From PHAA01 sp022706565 (lineage in GTDB: Bacteria > Bacillota > Syntrophomonadia > Syntrophomonadales > Syntrophomonadaceae), in NCBI GenBank assembly GCA_040769385.1, contig JAXGLD010000005.1, forward strand, positions 1 to 64,000: a stretch of DNA of 64,000 bases, given 5' to 3'. Below, piece by piece: positions 1 to 9,972 of the stretch (its first letter is position 1; every line of letters starts with the position of its first letter). The notes beneath the pieces are model-generated. The model was given only the letters and a program-made list of their open reading frames with translations. It was not told where the DNA came from and searched no databases. Both the position numbers and the translations under genes were made by a program.

Positions 1-3000
1 GAGTTTTCTTCAAAAGGCTCGGCGATCAATTCGTGGTCCCCACGTGTGTGGGGGTGAACCGACTGCCCACCCTAATTGAATGTAACGGCATTTGTGGTCC
101 CCACGTGTGTGGGGGTGAACCGAAACAACGGGATGATTTTGGTATCTACAATAGGTGGTCCCCACGTGTGTGGGGGTGAACCGGAAAAACTGGACCTCGG
201 GCGGGGCGGCCGCTAGTGGTCCCCACGTGTGTGGGGGTGAACCGATCACCAAGCAAGACCTGCAGGCGCTGAAGGCGTGGTCCCCACGTGTGTGGGGGTG
301 AACCGTTAATCCCTCGCTCGGGAAGACGATAAACATTGTGGTCCCCACGTGTGTGGGGGTGAACCGCCCACCACACACACCATTGCCAGTCGCAAGACGT
401 GGTCCCCACGTGTGTGGGGGTGAACCGGAAGCCCAGGGGGATAAGGACAAGCTCAAAGAGTGGTCCCCACGTGTGTGGGGGTGAACCGATAACTACGACC
501 ATGGTGTACGCCAGCCTATCGTGGTCCCCACGTGTGTGGGGGTGAACCGCCCAGCGATCAGCTTCAGCCCGACTCTGTATGGTGGTCCCCACGTGTGTGG
601 GGGTGAACCGAGCGCAACATGGTGACGATCGAGAGAGTGCTGGTGGTCCCCACGTGTGTGGGGGTGAACCGTAATAGCTTTTTCGGATGATAACCCGTTT
701 TTAGTGGTCCCCACGTGTGTGGGGGTGAACCGATCGCTGGGGACGTGCTGGGCCTGACGATGGCGTGGTCCCCACGTGTGTGGGGGTGAACCGGGGGCGC
801 AGCCGTAATACTGCTTGCTGGTCATGTGGTCCCCACGTGTGTGGGGGTGAACCGATGTTACAAATCCTAAGCACTGGACAACATGGGTGGTCCCCACGTG
901 TGTGGGGGTGAACCGACGTCGCCGCCGCCTGAGTTGATATAGATCCTGTGGTCCCCACGTGTGTGGGGGTGAACCGTCAGACCAGGGGAACAGCCTACCT
1001 GGACAGGCGTGGTCCCCACGTGTGTGGGGGTGAACCGCCGCATGATATTCCTTCAGATTGCCCCTATCCGTGGTCCCCACGTGTGTGGGGGTGAACCGTG
1101 GCCGGAGCCGCTTTGGATGCGCCGGTATCCGTGGTCCCCACGTGTGTGGGGGTGAACCGGACTACTCTGGTATCTCCTCCCCATTCTGACCGTGGTCCCC
1201 ACGTGTGTGGGGGTGAACCGACATCCAAGCGCACAAAGCGTATAGATGGAACGTGGTCCCCACGTGTGTGGGGGTGAACCGTCCGTGATGCGTTCGACTC
1301 CGGCTATGGTTAAGTGGTCCCCACGTGTGTGGGGGTGAACCGTGGAGCGTTTTACTGGATACAGTTAGGAGTATGTGGTCCCCACGTGTGTGGGGGTGAA
1401 CCGAGACCTTTAACCTGACAGAACAGGGCCGGTTAGTGGTCCCCACGTGTGTGGGGGTGAACCGCCAAGACGGCCCTGCTCGATGGTGCCAACCTCGTGG
1501 TCCCCACGTGTGTGGGGGTGAACCGTCATATACCTTCCCCATGGCACTACCTCCCTCGTGGTCCCCACGTGTGTGGGGGTGAACCGCGGCGGATATCTTT
1601 TTTCTTCTGCTGTGGGTTGTGGTCCCCACGTGTGTGGGGGTGAACCGTTCTGCTCGATCTTGACCGCTGCCGATTCATCGTGGTCCCCACGTGTGTGGGG
1701 GTGAACCGAGGGGCAATGGTTTGATGAGGGTCGCATTGAAGTGGTCCCCACGTGTGTGGGGGTGAACCGAAAGCGAAAGAAGAAATCAGAGCATGCCCGA
1801 TGTGGTCCCCACGTGTGTGGGGGTGAACCGAAAACCGGCGTAAATACATTTCGGGGCGCGCCGTGGTCCCCACGTGTGTGGGGGTGAACCGTTACATAGC
1901 GGGTGCCCAGCGTCTTTTGAATAGTGGTCCCCACGTGTGTGGGGGTGAACCGTCAAGCGGGATCTCCTCAAGTAGATCGTGGCGGTGGTCCCCACGTGTG
2001 TGGGGGTGAACCGTAGAGCGCGCGTAGGGCGCGCACGCGAAATGCGTGGTCCCCACGTGTGTGGGGGTGAACCGTTAAGAACTCCGAGTCTGCCGCACCT
2101 TCTGCCGTGGTCCCCACGTGTGTGGGGGTGAACCGGGCAGACATTGGAAGAGATACACGCGGATGATGTGGTCCCCACGTGTGTGGGGGTGAACCGAAAA
2201 AGTCATAGCTTCGATGGGTGTCTGCCATGTGGTCCCCACGTGTGTGGGGGTGAACCGAAAGGAGATTAGTCCCTATGAGTGGATTAGATGTGGTCCCCAC
2301 GTGTGTGGGGGTGAACCGTCAATAGCGTCATTTGCGAAGTATGCCTCTTGGTGGTCCCCACGTGTGTGGGGGTGAACCGTTTTACACTTACTACATCCTA
2401 TAGTGCTGTACGTGGTCCCCACGTGTGTGGGGGTGAACCGATGCAGAAGGAATACGGGAAAAAGGAGCTGCCGTGGTCCCCACGTGTGTGGGGGTGAACC
2501 GACGGACCTGGGGGTGTACCCCCATACCCTACCGTGGTCCCCACGTGTGTGGGGGTGAACCGTATATCGGCGGGATACTCAATAATTGGCATGAGTGGTC
2601 CCCACGTGTGTGGGGGTGAACCGAAAAGCTAATGGAGAACTATTATATAGAAGAAGTGGTCCCCACGTGTGTGGGGGTGAACCGGGACATACTTCCCTAA
2701 CGGCGTCAGCGTCGATGTGGTCCCCACGTGTGTGGGGGTGAACCGAAACCTAATAAAAATCCATCAGAAGTTATTAAGTGGTCCCCACGTGTGTGGGGGT
2801 GAACCGTCATCACTCAGTGCATTTTGCTCATGCAAGCCGTGGTCCCCACGTGTGTGGGGGTGAACCGGCGAATGACTTACCGGCTTTACTGGGTCCAGCG
2901 TGGTCCCCACGTGTGTGGGGGTGAACCGTACGTGGCGGGTCGCGTTGGCGTCGCCGGTAAAGTGGTCCCCACGTGTGTGGGGGTGAACCGCGGCCGGATC

Positions 3001-4210
3001 GGGGAATATGTTGGCCGGATCAGTGGTCCCCACGTGTGTGGGGGTGAACCGAGATTCATGAAATATCATTAGTTAAATATGATGTGGTCCCCACGTGTGT
3101 GGGGGTGAACCGAAAGTAATCGCTGCCCGGCGCGCCAAGATCAAGTGGTCCCCACGTGTGTGGGGGTGAACCGAGGAGAAGAACGAGGAGGCCACGGAAG
3201 ATGAAGTGGTCCCCACGTGTGTGGGGGTGAACCGATTAATACTACATAATGGTTGGTGTGCATCGTGTGGTCCCCACGTGTGTGGGGGTGAACCGTCTGC
3301 CATCTTGTCACCTCGCTATACTTTGGTGTGGTCCCCACGTGTGTGGGGGTGAACCGCAATTTCAATCAAACTGAACCAAACGTTTGGTGTGGTCCCCACG
3401 TGTGTGGGGGTGAACCGAGATAAATAGAATCAATGCCAGCAGTGACCCCGTGGTCCCCACGTGTGTGGGGGTGAACCGACCATAACTTGCTCAATATCCG
3501 GGTCGCTTGCGTGGTCCCCACGTGTGTGGGGGTGAACCGAACATAGACTTTGCCATTGTCGACGAAGTCCAGTGGTCCCCACGTGTGTGGGGGTGAACCG
3601 GACTCAGTATTCTGATTTAGTGCCGGATGAGTGTGGTCCCCACGTGTGTGGGGGTGAACCGTTCACTCATGGTATTTAGGGTAATGGGAGTTGGTGGTCC
3701 CCACGTGTGTGGGGGTGAACCGGGGCAACGACGACGAGCGGGGCCAGCGGGTGCGTGGTCCCCACGTGTGTGGGGGTGAACCGGAGTCGGGTAAACCGGT
3801 GCCGAGGTCTGATCGGTGGTCCCCACGTGTGTGGGGGTGAACCGATATACGGCAAGTTAGTGGCAAAGGGTGGAGAGTGGTCCCCACGTGTGTGGGGGTG
3901 AACCGGGTAAACTTACGAGGGCGTGACGGATTGAATGGTGGTCCCCACGTGTGTGGGGGTGAACCGGCAATTAAGTCGGGGCAGTCGGTGTTGGTTGAGT
4001 GGTCCCCACGTGTGTGGGGGTGAACCGGTCGCCCAACAGAAAAAAGTGGTCGAAGCCTTGTGGTCCCCACGTGTGTGGGGGTGAATTGGCACACCCTCCA
4101 TCTTCATCAGGCAGAGCATAGTGGTCCCCACGTGTGTGGGGGTGAACCGATACTCTAGCGGCATATGGGAATCCTCAAATGGTGGTCCCCACGTGTGTGG
4201 GGGTGAACCG
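1..4210 (+). CRISPR. Type I-E-like CRISPR array, trailer end (69 repeats in window)
   Basis: The first complete repeat is 33-61 and the last 4182-4210. Each repeat is 29 nt, begins GTGGTCCCCACG and ends GGGGGTGAACCG, with CCCCAC/GTGGGG able to form the hairpin. Spacers are 32 nt except one of 33 nt at 2929-2961. Bases 1-32 are a complete spacer, so the array continues to the left. The 29/32 spacing and a repeat layout like the E. coli I-E repeat suggest subtype I-E and crRNA transcription on the plus strand. The repeat at 4060-4088 ends GTGAATTG instead of GTGAACCG, and such decay near the right end marks the trailer. The leader and cas genes are not in the window. I saw no duplicated spacer on reading. 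Confidence 0.98.
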
Positions 4211-4289
4211 AGCAAGGATAGCCCAACCCTCGGTATTGTTCTGATAGAATAGAAATACCATTGTTCTATACTGGAAAGAGGGTGGCAAT

Positions 4290-4829
4290 ATGCTGGTAAT
4301 GGATAACACTGCCTTGTTGTTGGTGGATATACAGGGGACACTAGCCCGGACAGTTCACGAGTCGAATGTGGTTTTTGACAATTGGCTCCGGCTCATTAAA
4401 GCGTGTAAGCTGTTTAATCTCCCGATCATAATGCTGGAACAGTATTCTCGGGGGCTGGGAGGGACGATCCCGGAAGTCAAGGAACTCCTGCCTGATGTAA
4501 CCCCCATTGAAAAGATCACCTTCAATGCCTGCTTTAATCCGGGGTTCCTGGACAGACTCAGGGAGACCGGGCGGACCCAATTGCTGGTTGCCGGTATCGA
4601 GGCCCATGTATGCGTCTACCAGACGGTCAGTGGATTGCTGGCTGAGCGTTATGAGGTGCATGTGGCATCCGATGCGGTATCATCCCGCAAACCTTGGAAT
4701 CGTCAGGTTGCCCTGGAGCGCATGCGGGACAAGGGTGCGGTCATCACCACGACGGAGATCGCTCTCTTCGAGATGATGAGAATATCTGACAATGATTTAT
4801 TCCGGCAGTTTATCAGCATCGTAAAGTGA
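4290..4829 (+). CDS. Isochorismatase-family cysteine hydrolase
   Basis: This 179-residue protein is a compact isochorismatase/nicotinamidase-fold hydrolase, presumably cytoplasmic. The catalytic triad is visible: Asp13 in LLVDIQ, Lys75 in PIEKITF and Cys108 in GIEAHVCVYQT, the cysteine being the nucleophile in this superfamily. The length is normal for the short, substrate-undefined members (YcaC/YecD-like). A GAGGGTGG ribosome site at about 4277-4284 precedes the ATG at 4290; the in-frame ATG at 4299 is a weaker alternative. It starts only 79 bp after the last CRISPR repeat and stands alone. The substrate cannot be read from sequence; isochorismatase, nicotinamidase or another amidase activity are all possible. 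Confidence 0.9.
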   Translation: MLVMDNTALLLVDIQGTLARTVHESNVVFDNWLRLIKACKLFNLPIIMLEQYSRGLGGTIPEVKELLPDVTPIEKITFNACFNPGFLDRLRETGRTQLLVAGIEAHVCVYQTVSGLLAERYEVHVASDAVSSRKPWNRQVALERMRDKGAVITTTEIALFEMMRISDNDLFRQFISIVK

Positions 4830-4883
4830 AATAAATAGCATTCTGTCGTATGCATAAAAACGAGGCGAAATCAGTAGGATAAA

Positions 4884-4921
4884 CCATAGCTACCACTTCT
4901 TGCGGAGGAAATGGTCTATGG
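4884..4921 (+). promoter_or_regulatory. Hairpin enclosing the pilin start codon
   Basis: CCATAG (4884-4889) pairs with CTATGG (4916-4921), and ACCACTTC (4892-4899) pairs with GAAATGGT (4908-4915) with one C-A mismatch. The ATG at 4918-4920 sits in the stem and the GGAGG site (4904-4908) lies mostly in the loop. It could limit translation of the downstream small pilin; this is inference from pairing only. Confidence 0.45.
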
Positions 4922-5088
4922 ATTTATTAAAAAGGCTGATCGTCGCCAGGGAAGGCAGTTTCATCCTGGAACATGCACTTTTTACCGCATTTCTGTCGGC
5001 TCTCGTCTTGGGGGCGATGGGTTTCATCGGTTCCCACTCCCAGAGAGTGTCCAGTATTTTTGAAACTATCGAGCAAGCGCTGAAATAA
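4918..5088 (+). CDS. Flp/Fap-type small pilin-like protein
   Basis: The 56-residue product has the Flp pilin layout: a short basic N-terminus, a Gly-x4-Glu motif (REGSFILEHAL), one hydrophobic helix of about 20 residues and an amphipathic tail ending in IFETIEQALK. Flp pilins are cut after the Gly by a TadV/CpaA-type peptidase and assembled by the Tad machinery. I chose ATG 4918, nine bases after GGAGG; a TTG at 4900 in the same frame lacks its own ribosome site. No tad, cpa or prepilin peptidase genes are nearby, so this is an orphan. The start region is folded in a hairpin (4884-4921). A one-helix membrane peptide of other function is the alternative. Confidence 0.6.
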   Translation: MDLLKRLIVAREGSFILEHALFTAFLSALVLGAMGFIGSHSQRVSSIFETIEQALK

Positions 5089-5127
5089 ACCCTTATGGGT
5101 GCAGCAGGGGTCATCGGGCAGGGGATG

Positions 5128-7269
5128 TTACTGGTTTTGTGGTTTCATGGTCAACGCAATGCGATGCCGGTCTCGGTCGACACTGAGGACCGTCACTTTG
5201 ACCACATCTCCGATCGAAACGATCTCGAGGGGATGCTTGACGCGCTGGGTTGACATTTCCGAGATATGAACCAGGCCGTCGGTTTTGACTCCAATATCCA
5301 CAAAGGCCCCGAAGTCCACCACATTTCGTACTACTCCTTCTAATTCCATGCCGGCCTGAATGGCCTCCATACTCAAAACATCCTGCCGAAAAATTGGCGG
5401 GGGTACATCTTCTCGTGGGTCTCTGCCGGGTCTGAGCAATGCTTCCACGATGTCCCTGAGGGTCGGCAATCCCGCGTCCAGCGCGGCGGACAAATGGTGC
5501 AGGCTGGCCGACTGCAGCTTGGTTCGCAGATCGGCATCGTCCAAATTGCGGAGATCTGCGCCCAGGTGCTGCAAGAGGTCCTGGACCAGTTGGTAGGATT
5601 CCGGGTGAATCGGGGTGTTGTCCAAAGGATTGGACCCGCCGCTGATACGCAGAAAACCAGCTGCCTGCTCGAAGGCTTTGGGCCCCAGCTTGGGGACCTT
5701 GAGTAACTGGCGGCGATTGTCATAAGGGCCATTATCGGCCCGGTATTTGACGATGTTCTTGGCTACGGTGGCGTTGATCCCGGCCACATAGGTCAGCAGA
5801 GCAGCAGACGCAGTATTAAGATCAACCCCGACATAGTTTACCGCCGATTCCACCACGGCGCTCAACCTTTCCTCCAGCTGCTTGGCGGGGAGGTCGTGTT
5901 GATATTGCCCGACCCCGATACTTTTGGGATCGATTTTCACCAGCTCCGCCAACGGGTCCTGAATCCGACGGGCAATGGATACCGCACTGCGCTCCGATAC
6001 GTCTAGGTCGGGAAATTCCTCCGCGGCCAATGAGGAAGCAGAATAGACGCTGGCGCCGGCTTCACTGACGATCGTATAGGCCAGGCCGGGTATCGCTGAC
6101 TGCTGAATGAAGCTAGCAGCCACCGATTCGGTTTCCCGCGAGGCGGTGCCATTACCGATGGCGATCGCGTCCACCTGGTACTTTTCCACCAGACGCTGCA
6201 GCACGGCATGGGTAGCCTTGATCTCACTGCGGGGCGGGGTGGGGTAAAAGACGCCAATCTCCAGGACCAGACCGGTAGGGTCAACCACCGCCCACTTGCA
6301 GCCGGTGCGATAAGCCGGATCAATCCCCAATATGGTTTTGCCTTTAACCGGGGCTTGTAACAGCAGCGCCCGGAGGTTGCGGGCAAAAACCTCCAATGCC
6401 TGGGCCTGGGCTTTTTCGGTCAGCTCATTGCGGATGTCCCGTTCGATAGCGGGTGCCAACAGGCGCTGCCAGGCGTCGACGATGGCCAGGCTTAGCTGTT
6501 CCTGGGCTGGTCCCGGCTTAAGATATTTCCGGTTCATCATCTGCACCAGGGAATCCTGGTCCTGCTCGATGGCAACCTTGACTACTTCTTCTTTTTCAGC
6601 CCTATTTATGGCCAATATCCGGTGGGAAGGTATGCGGTTTACCGGCTCACGATAGTCATAGTACATGGCGTAGACGGAGTCCCGGTCCTTATCTTTGGCT
6701 CGGCTGACCAGCACTCCGGATCTCCTGGTCATGGCCCGGGCGGTTTGGCGCAGATTGGGTTCATCCGCCACGGTTTCAGCTATTATATCCCGGGCACCCT
6801 GCAAGGCGGCGGCGGTTGAATCCACTTCCTCATTGAGGTATTTTTCCGCTTCCAGCTCTGGATTGCCGGTAGGGGGGCAATTAAGGATATAATCGGCCAG
6901 CCCCTGCAATCCCTTGTCCCGGGCCATGGAGGCACGCGTACGGCGCTTGGGCCGAAATGGACGATAGATATCCTCCACCTCGGTGAGCCGGCGAGCGGCC
7001 ATGATTTTTCCCTGAATATCAGGGGTGAGCTGGCCCTGCTCCTCGATATGGCGCAGGACTTCTTCTTTGCGCTGGGCCAGATTGCGGAATAGTTTTTGCA
7101 ATTCGTCGATGCGTCGAATCTGCACTTCATCCAACTCGCCCGTGACTTCCTTGCGATAACGGGCAATGAAGGGAATGGTCTTGTCGTCATCCAGCAAAGC
7201 CAGTGTACTGGCTACTTTTTGGATCGGGATGCCGCTTTCCGCAGCGATCGATTCGATAATATTATCCAT
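5128..7269 (-). CDS. tex: Tex-family S1 RNA-binding transcription accessory protein
   Basis: The 713-residue product matches the Tex/YhgF family over its full usual length. Domains in order are the N-terminal Tex helical region (about 1-300), a YqgF/RNase H-like fold beginning at ILGIDPAYRTG (about 313-450), tandem helix-hairpin-helix (about 485-545) and a C-terminal S1 domain (about 640-709) starting GMELEGVVRNVVDFGAFVDIG. Tex binds nucleic acid and is linked to transcription and expression of toxins or stress genes in other bacteria. The ATG at 7269 follows an AGGAG site. The gene is transcribed away from the 7556 gene, and the intergenic space carries two family A palindromes. Confidence 0.97.
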   Translation of the reverse strand: MDNIIESIAAESGIPIQKVASTLALLDDDKTIPFIARYRKEVTGELDEVQIRRIDELQKLFRNLAQRKEEVLRHIEEQGQLTPDIQGKIMAARRLTEVEDIYRPFRPKRRTRASMARDKGLQGLADYILNCPPTGNPELEAEKYLNEEVDSTAAALQGARDIIAETVADEPNLRQTARAMTRRSGVLVSRAKDKDRDSVYAMYYDYREPVNRIPSHRILAINRAEKEEVVKVAIEQDQDSLVQMMNRKYLKPGPAQEQLSLAIVDAWQRLLAPAIERDIRNELTEKAQAQALEVFARNLRALLLQAPVKGKTILGIDPAYRTGCKWAVVDPTGLVLEIGVFYPTPPRSEIKATHAVLQRLVEKYQVDAIAIGNGTASRETESVAASFIQQSAIPGLAYTIVSEAGASVYSASSLAAEEFPDLDVSERSAVSIARRIQDPLAELVKIDPKSIGVGQYQHDLPAKQLEERLSAVVESAVNYVGVDLNTASAALLTYVAGINATVAKNIVKYRADNGPYDNRRQLLKVPKLGPKAFEQAAGFLRISGGSNPLDNTPIHPESYQLVQDLLQHLGADLRNLDDADLRTKLQSASLHHLSAALDAGLPTLRDIVEALLRPGRDPREDVPPPIFRQDVLSMEAIQAGMELEGVVRNVVDFGAFVDIGVKTDGLVHISEMSTQRVKHPLEIVSIGDVVKVTVLSVDRDRHRIALTMKPQNQ

Positions 7270-7317
7270 ATAAATACCACGACTCCTGATTTGATTGTTT
7301 AATCATACAACAAGTTG

Positions 7318-7434
7318 AATAACTTGGGGACAGGCCCCAAGTTATTTGCTTTTAAAAATGGCTGCAGTGCCGGACGGTACTGGCTTGAAGGGCTGTCCAA
7401 AACGGAATAACTTGGGGACAGGCCCCAAGTTATT
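7318..7434. repeat. Composite repeat: two family A palindromes (copies A1, A2)
   Basis: Copies at 7318-7346 and 7406-7434 each have perfect 12-bp arms, AATAACTTGGGG and its complement, around a 5-nt loop. They read ACAGG in the loop on the plus strand, opposite to most other copies. The 59-bp middle segment resembles that between copies A5 and A6 at 17232-17348, sharing TACTGGCTTG and AGGGCT blocks, so the pair plus middle is a repeated unit of 117 bp. Confidence 0.9.
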
Positions 7435-7555
7435 GCTCACAGTATTTGACCAGGCAGATTTCGTATATATTTTTAAACGTTCTGATTGGGGGGATCCGAG
7501 CTAACTGTGTTGCACGATTGAGCGTGCCTATCTTAAGTTTTGAGGAGATGAATAA

Positions 7556-9685
7556 ATGTATAAGAAAAGAGGAGTGGTTTCCCTGCTGGTCAGCCTGGTA
7601 ATGCTGATCATGGTTGTTCTTGCCCCCGGCAAGGCGGCGGCTTTGGAATACCCTATTATGATTTCGAATCTGACTATTCCCGATCTAACTATTCCTGATC
7701 TAACTGTCCCCGATTTGACAATTCCACAAGATATTACAGTTACCAAGCCTACAATCAAGGTGCCGGTTACGACACCCAGCGTTAGCATCAAAGCTGTGCC
7801 TCTATACCGCTGCTGGAACGGTAAGGTGCATTGGTACACCACCAGCTTGGATGAGCGTAACAGCTGGCTGGCGGGCGGCTTCACAGATGAGGGGATCACC
7901 TGTTACATATCCCCGGTACCCCTTCCTGGTACGGTTCCGCTCTACAAATGTATGCTCTACAATGACATGTATTATGCCACCAGCTCGGCGGAGCGGGATG
8001 CAGTCATTTCCAAATACGGATTCCAATATGTAGGCATCGAGGGCTACGCCATCGCAGCTAATAATACATCCGACGGGGATGTCAACGTGAACCGCTGGTA
8101 TCACCCGGAATCAGACCATTCGGACGGTTGGGAATGGCTGGCGGGAGATACTTTCGTGGCGGCCGGTGACATGGACCGGCACCATTTCTATCAGGTAGAT
8201 CCGGCCAGCATCCCCGGCTACAACTATGAAGGGGTGGTCTTCCGCGGCTGGTCTTCGGCTGAAATCCTCCAGAAGATCAAGGTGACTGCTCCCAATGGAG
8301 GAGAATCTCTAAAAGCCGGAGACGTGCAGGCGATCACCTGGACCTCGACCCGGGGGGGCGGTCAAGTCAGCCTCTGTTATGCTACTGACGGGGGTGACAA
8401 CTGGATCATAATCAAGGAAGGTGCCCCTAACAACGGCAGCTACTCCTGGACCGTTCCCAACAAAAACGGTGCTAACACAGCGATCCAGGTCCGTTGGCAA
8501 TACTATGACAATGAAACCGACTCTTGGGCCTTTGCCAGCGATACCTGTGATTACCGGTTCTCCATCGCCGGGTCAGGCGTTGTGTTACCGGGTATCGAAC
8601 CCAACCTGAATATAGCTAAAGTCTTCCCGGGAGCCCCCAGCGGTCTGACGGTCACCCCGTACCTCTTCAGCCGCCTGGACCTGGCCTGGAAGGATAATGC
8701 CAGCAATGAAACCGGCTTTACCATTGAAAGAAAGCCGGCCGGAGGCACTTACACCACCATCGCCACGGTGGGCGCCAACAAAACCAAATACTCTGATACC
8801 AGCGCTCAATCTGGCGTCACCTACTACTACCGGGTAAAGGCCAACGGGGTCTTCGATTCCGGTTACTCCAACGAAGCCCCGGGCTTATTGCAGAAAATTG
8901 CCGTTATGCCGGATATCAATTACCTTAAGCTGATCCCGGCTGCCCCCACCGGCCTAACGGCTCAGCCTGTGACGGGTGATCCCAAAGCGGTGAAGCTCTC
9001 CTGGCAGGCCAGTTCCTCTGATATAGACGGCTACATTGTAGAAAGAAAAGCTGGTAGCGGGGATTGGGAGATGAGTTCCACCGTCGGCGCCAACAAGACC
9101 AATGTGGTCGAAAACGGCCTCAGCGCTGGGCAGTCATACAGTTACCGGGTGGTTGCCTATAACATGTTCCTAAATTCCAAGCCCTCCAATACGGTTGTCT
9201 TCAATACCAACGCCAGTTCAGGCGGTAGTGTCAGTCCTGGCGGAACTGGCTTGGGCGGCATCGAGATGGAATTCTTTATCGGCAACGGCGTGTATAATCT
9301 GAATGGTGCCGCCAAGGCCATGGATGTGAGCCCCATTGTGATGGGAGGCCGGACCCTGCTGCCCATCCGCTTTGTCACCGACGCCATCGGGGCCGATATC
9401 CAGTGGTTCGAGACCGAAAAGAAGGTGCAGATCAATCAAGGTGCTACCATTCTGGAACTGTGGATCGGCCAGAACCAGGCTCGGATCAATGGCCAAAGCG
9501 TTTTCATCGATCCTGATAACGCCTCCGTGATGCCGGCGATCGTCAACGGCCGCACCATGATGCCGCTGCGCTTTATCGCTGAGAACCTTGGCTGTACAGT
9601 CGAATGGATCCCCGAATTCAGCAAGGTCAAAATCGGTTATAAAGGCGATAAGATGGACCCTCAACCGGAACCGCCCATGCAATAA
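7556..9685 (+). CDS. Secreted multidomain protein: FN3 and copper-amine-oxidase-N-like stalk domains
   Basis: The 709-residue protein has a signal peptide (basic MYKKRG, hydrophobic run, AAA near residue 28). Next come four degenerate TIPDL/TVPDL repeats (about 38-60), a DUF5648-like segment built from LYRCW/LYKCM and YTTS/YATSS motifs (about 80-165), a region beginning KVTAPNGGESLKAGD typical of Ig-like surface domains (about 240-330), two fibronectin type III domains (about 355-545) and a C-terminal copper-amine-oxidase-N-like domain with two GGRTLLPIRF/NGRTMMPLRF repeats (about 575-700). It is probably exported and wall-associated. The ATG follows GAGGAG with 8-nt spacing. The TAA stop lies inside repeat A3. 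Its ligand is unknown. Confidence 0.88.
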   Translation: MYKKRGVVSLLVSLVMLIMVVLAPGKAAALEYPIMISNLTIPDLTIPDLTVPDLTIPQDITVTKPTIKVPVTTPSVSIKAVPLYRCWNGKVHWYTTSLDERNSWLAGGFTDEGITCYISPVPLPGTVPLYKCMLYNDMYYATSSAERDAVISKYGFQYVGIEGYAIAANNTSDGDVNVNRWYHPESDHSDGWEWLAGDTFVAAGDMDRHHFYQVDPASIPGYNYEGVVFRGWSSAEILQKIKVTAPNGGESLKAGDVQAITWTSTRGGGQVSLCYATDGGDNWIIIKEGAPNNGSYSWTVPNKNGANTAIQVRWQYYDNETDSWAFASDTCDYRFSIAGSGVVLPGIEPNLNIAKVFPGAPSGLTVTPYLFSRLDLAWKDNASNETGFTIERKPAGGTYTTIATVGANKTKYSDTSAQSGVTYYYRVKANGVFDSGYSNEAPGLLQKIAVMPDINYLKLIPAAPTGLTAQPVTGDPKAVKLSWQASSSDIDGYIVERKAGSGDWEMSSTVGANKTNVVENGLSAGQSYSYRVVAYNMFLNSKPSNTVVFNTNASSGGSVSPGGTGLGGIEMEFFIGNGVYNLNGAAKAMDVSPIVMGGRTLLPIRFVTDAIGADIQWFETEKKVQINQGATILELWIGQNQARINGQSVFIDPDNASVMPAIVNGRTMMPLRFIAENLGCTVEWIPEFSKVKIGYKGDKMDPQPEPPMQ

Positions 9686-9709
9686 CTTGGGGCCTGTCCC
9701 CAAGTTATT
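9681..9709. repeat. Family A palindrome, copy A3
   Basis: Perfect 12-bp arms (AATAACTTGGGG) flank the loop CCTGT. The TAA stop of the upstream secreted-protein gene (9683-9685) is part of the left arm. The GGGGGTAAAGTAT that follows is shared with copy A4. Confidence 0.95.
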
Positions 9710-9752
9710 GGGGGTAAAGTATAGGGACCATTAAGGAATCGAGATTGAAAAT

Positions 9753-9788
9753 AGCCCTAAGCCCGGATTTGGCTTGGGGCTTTTTTTT
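9753..9788 (+). terminator. Intrinsic terminator after the secreted-protein gene
   Basis: AGCCCTAAGCC pairs with GGCTTGGGGCT across a 7-nt loop, one mismatch, and runs into eight T residues at 9781-9788. It ends transcription from the 7556 gene. Confidence 0.9.
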
Positions 9789-9972
9789 GAAAAGGACTGA
9801 ACAGGTATTACAACGATGCCCATTGGGGGAGGATGAATACAAAACAGCGGGTGTCCGCGGAATTACAGATAAATATTTAATCTATAAAGCGAAATAATAT
9901 AAAGGATACTCTAGGTGGAATCAGCGCCGCATAACGCCGGCGAATGCCCATCCCCACAGGAGGTAGTCCATA

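Noticed and set aside
4211..4289. Direct repeat ATTGTTCT at 4235 and 4260 as an operator
   Set aside because: Short, A+T-rich, and without a clear promoter next to it.
10..4341. Many open frames on both strands of the CRISPR array with HPHTRGDH, PPHTWGP or FTPTHVGTT repeats
   Set aside because: They are translations of the 29-nt repeat in different frames; no ribosome sites, and such database proteins are known artefacts of CRISPR arrays.
4890..5114. Minus-strand frame opposite the Flp-like pilin
   Set aside because: It lacks a ribosome site, whereas the plus-strand pilin has GGAGG and a family-like sequence.
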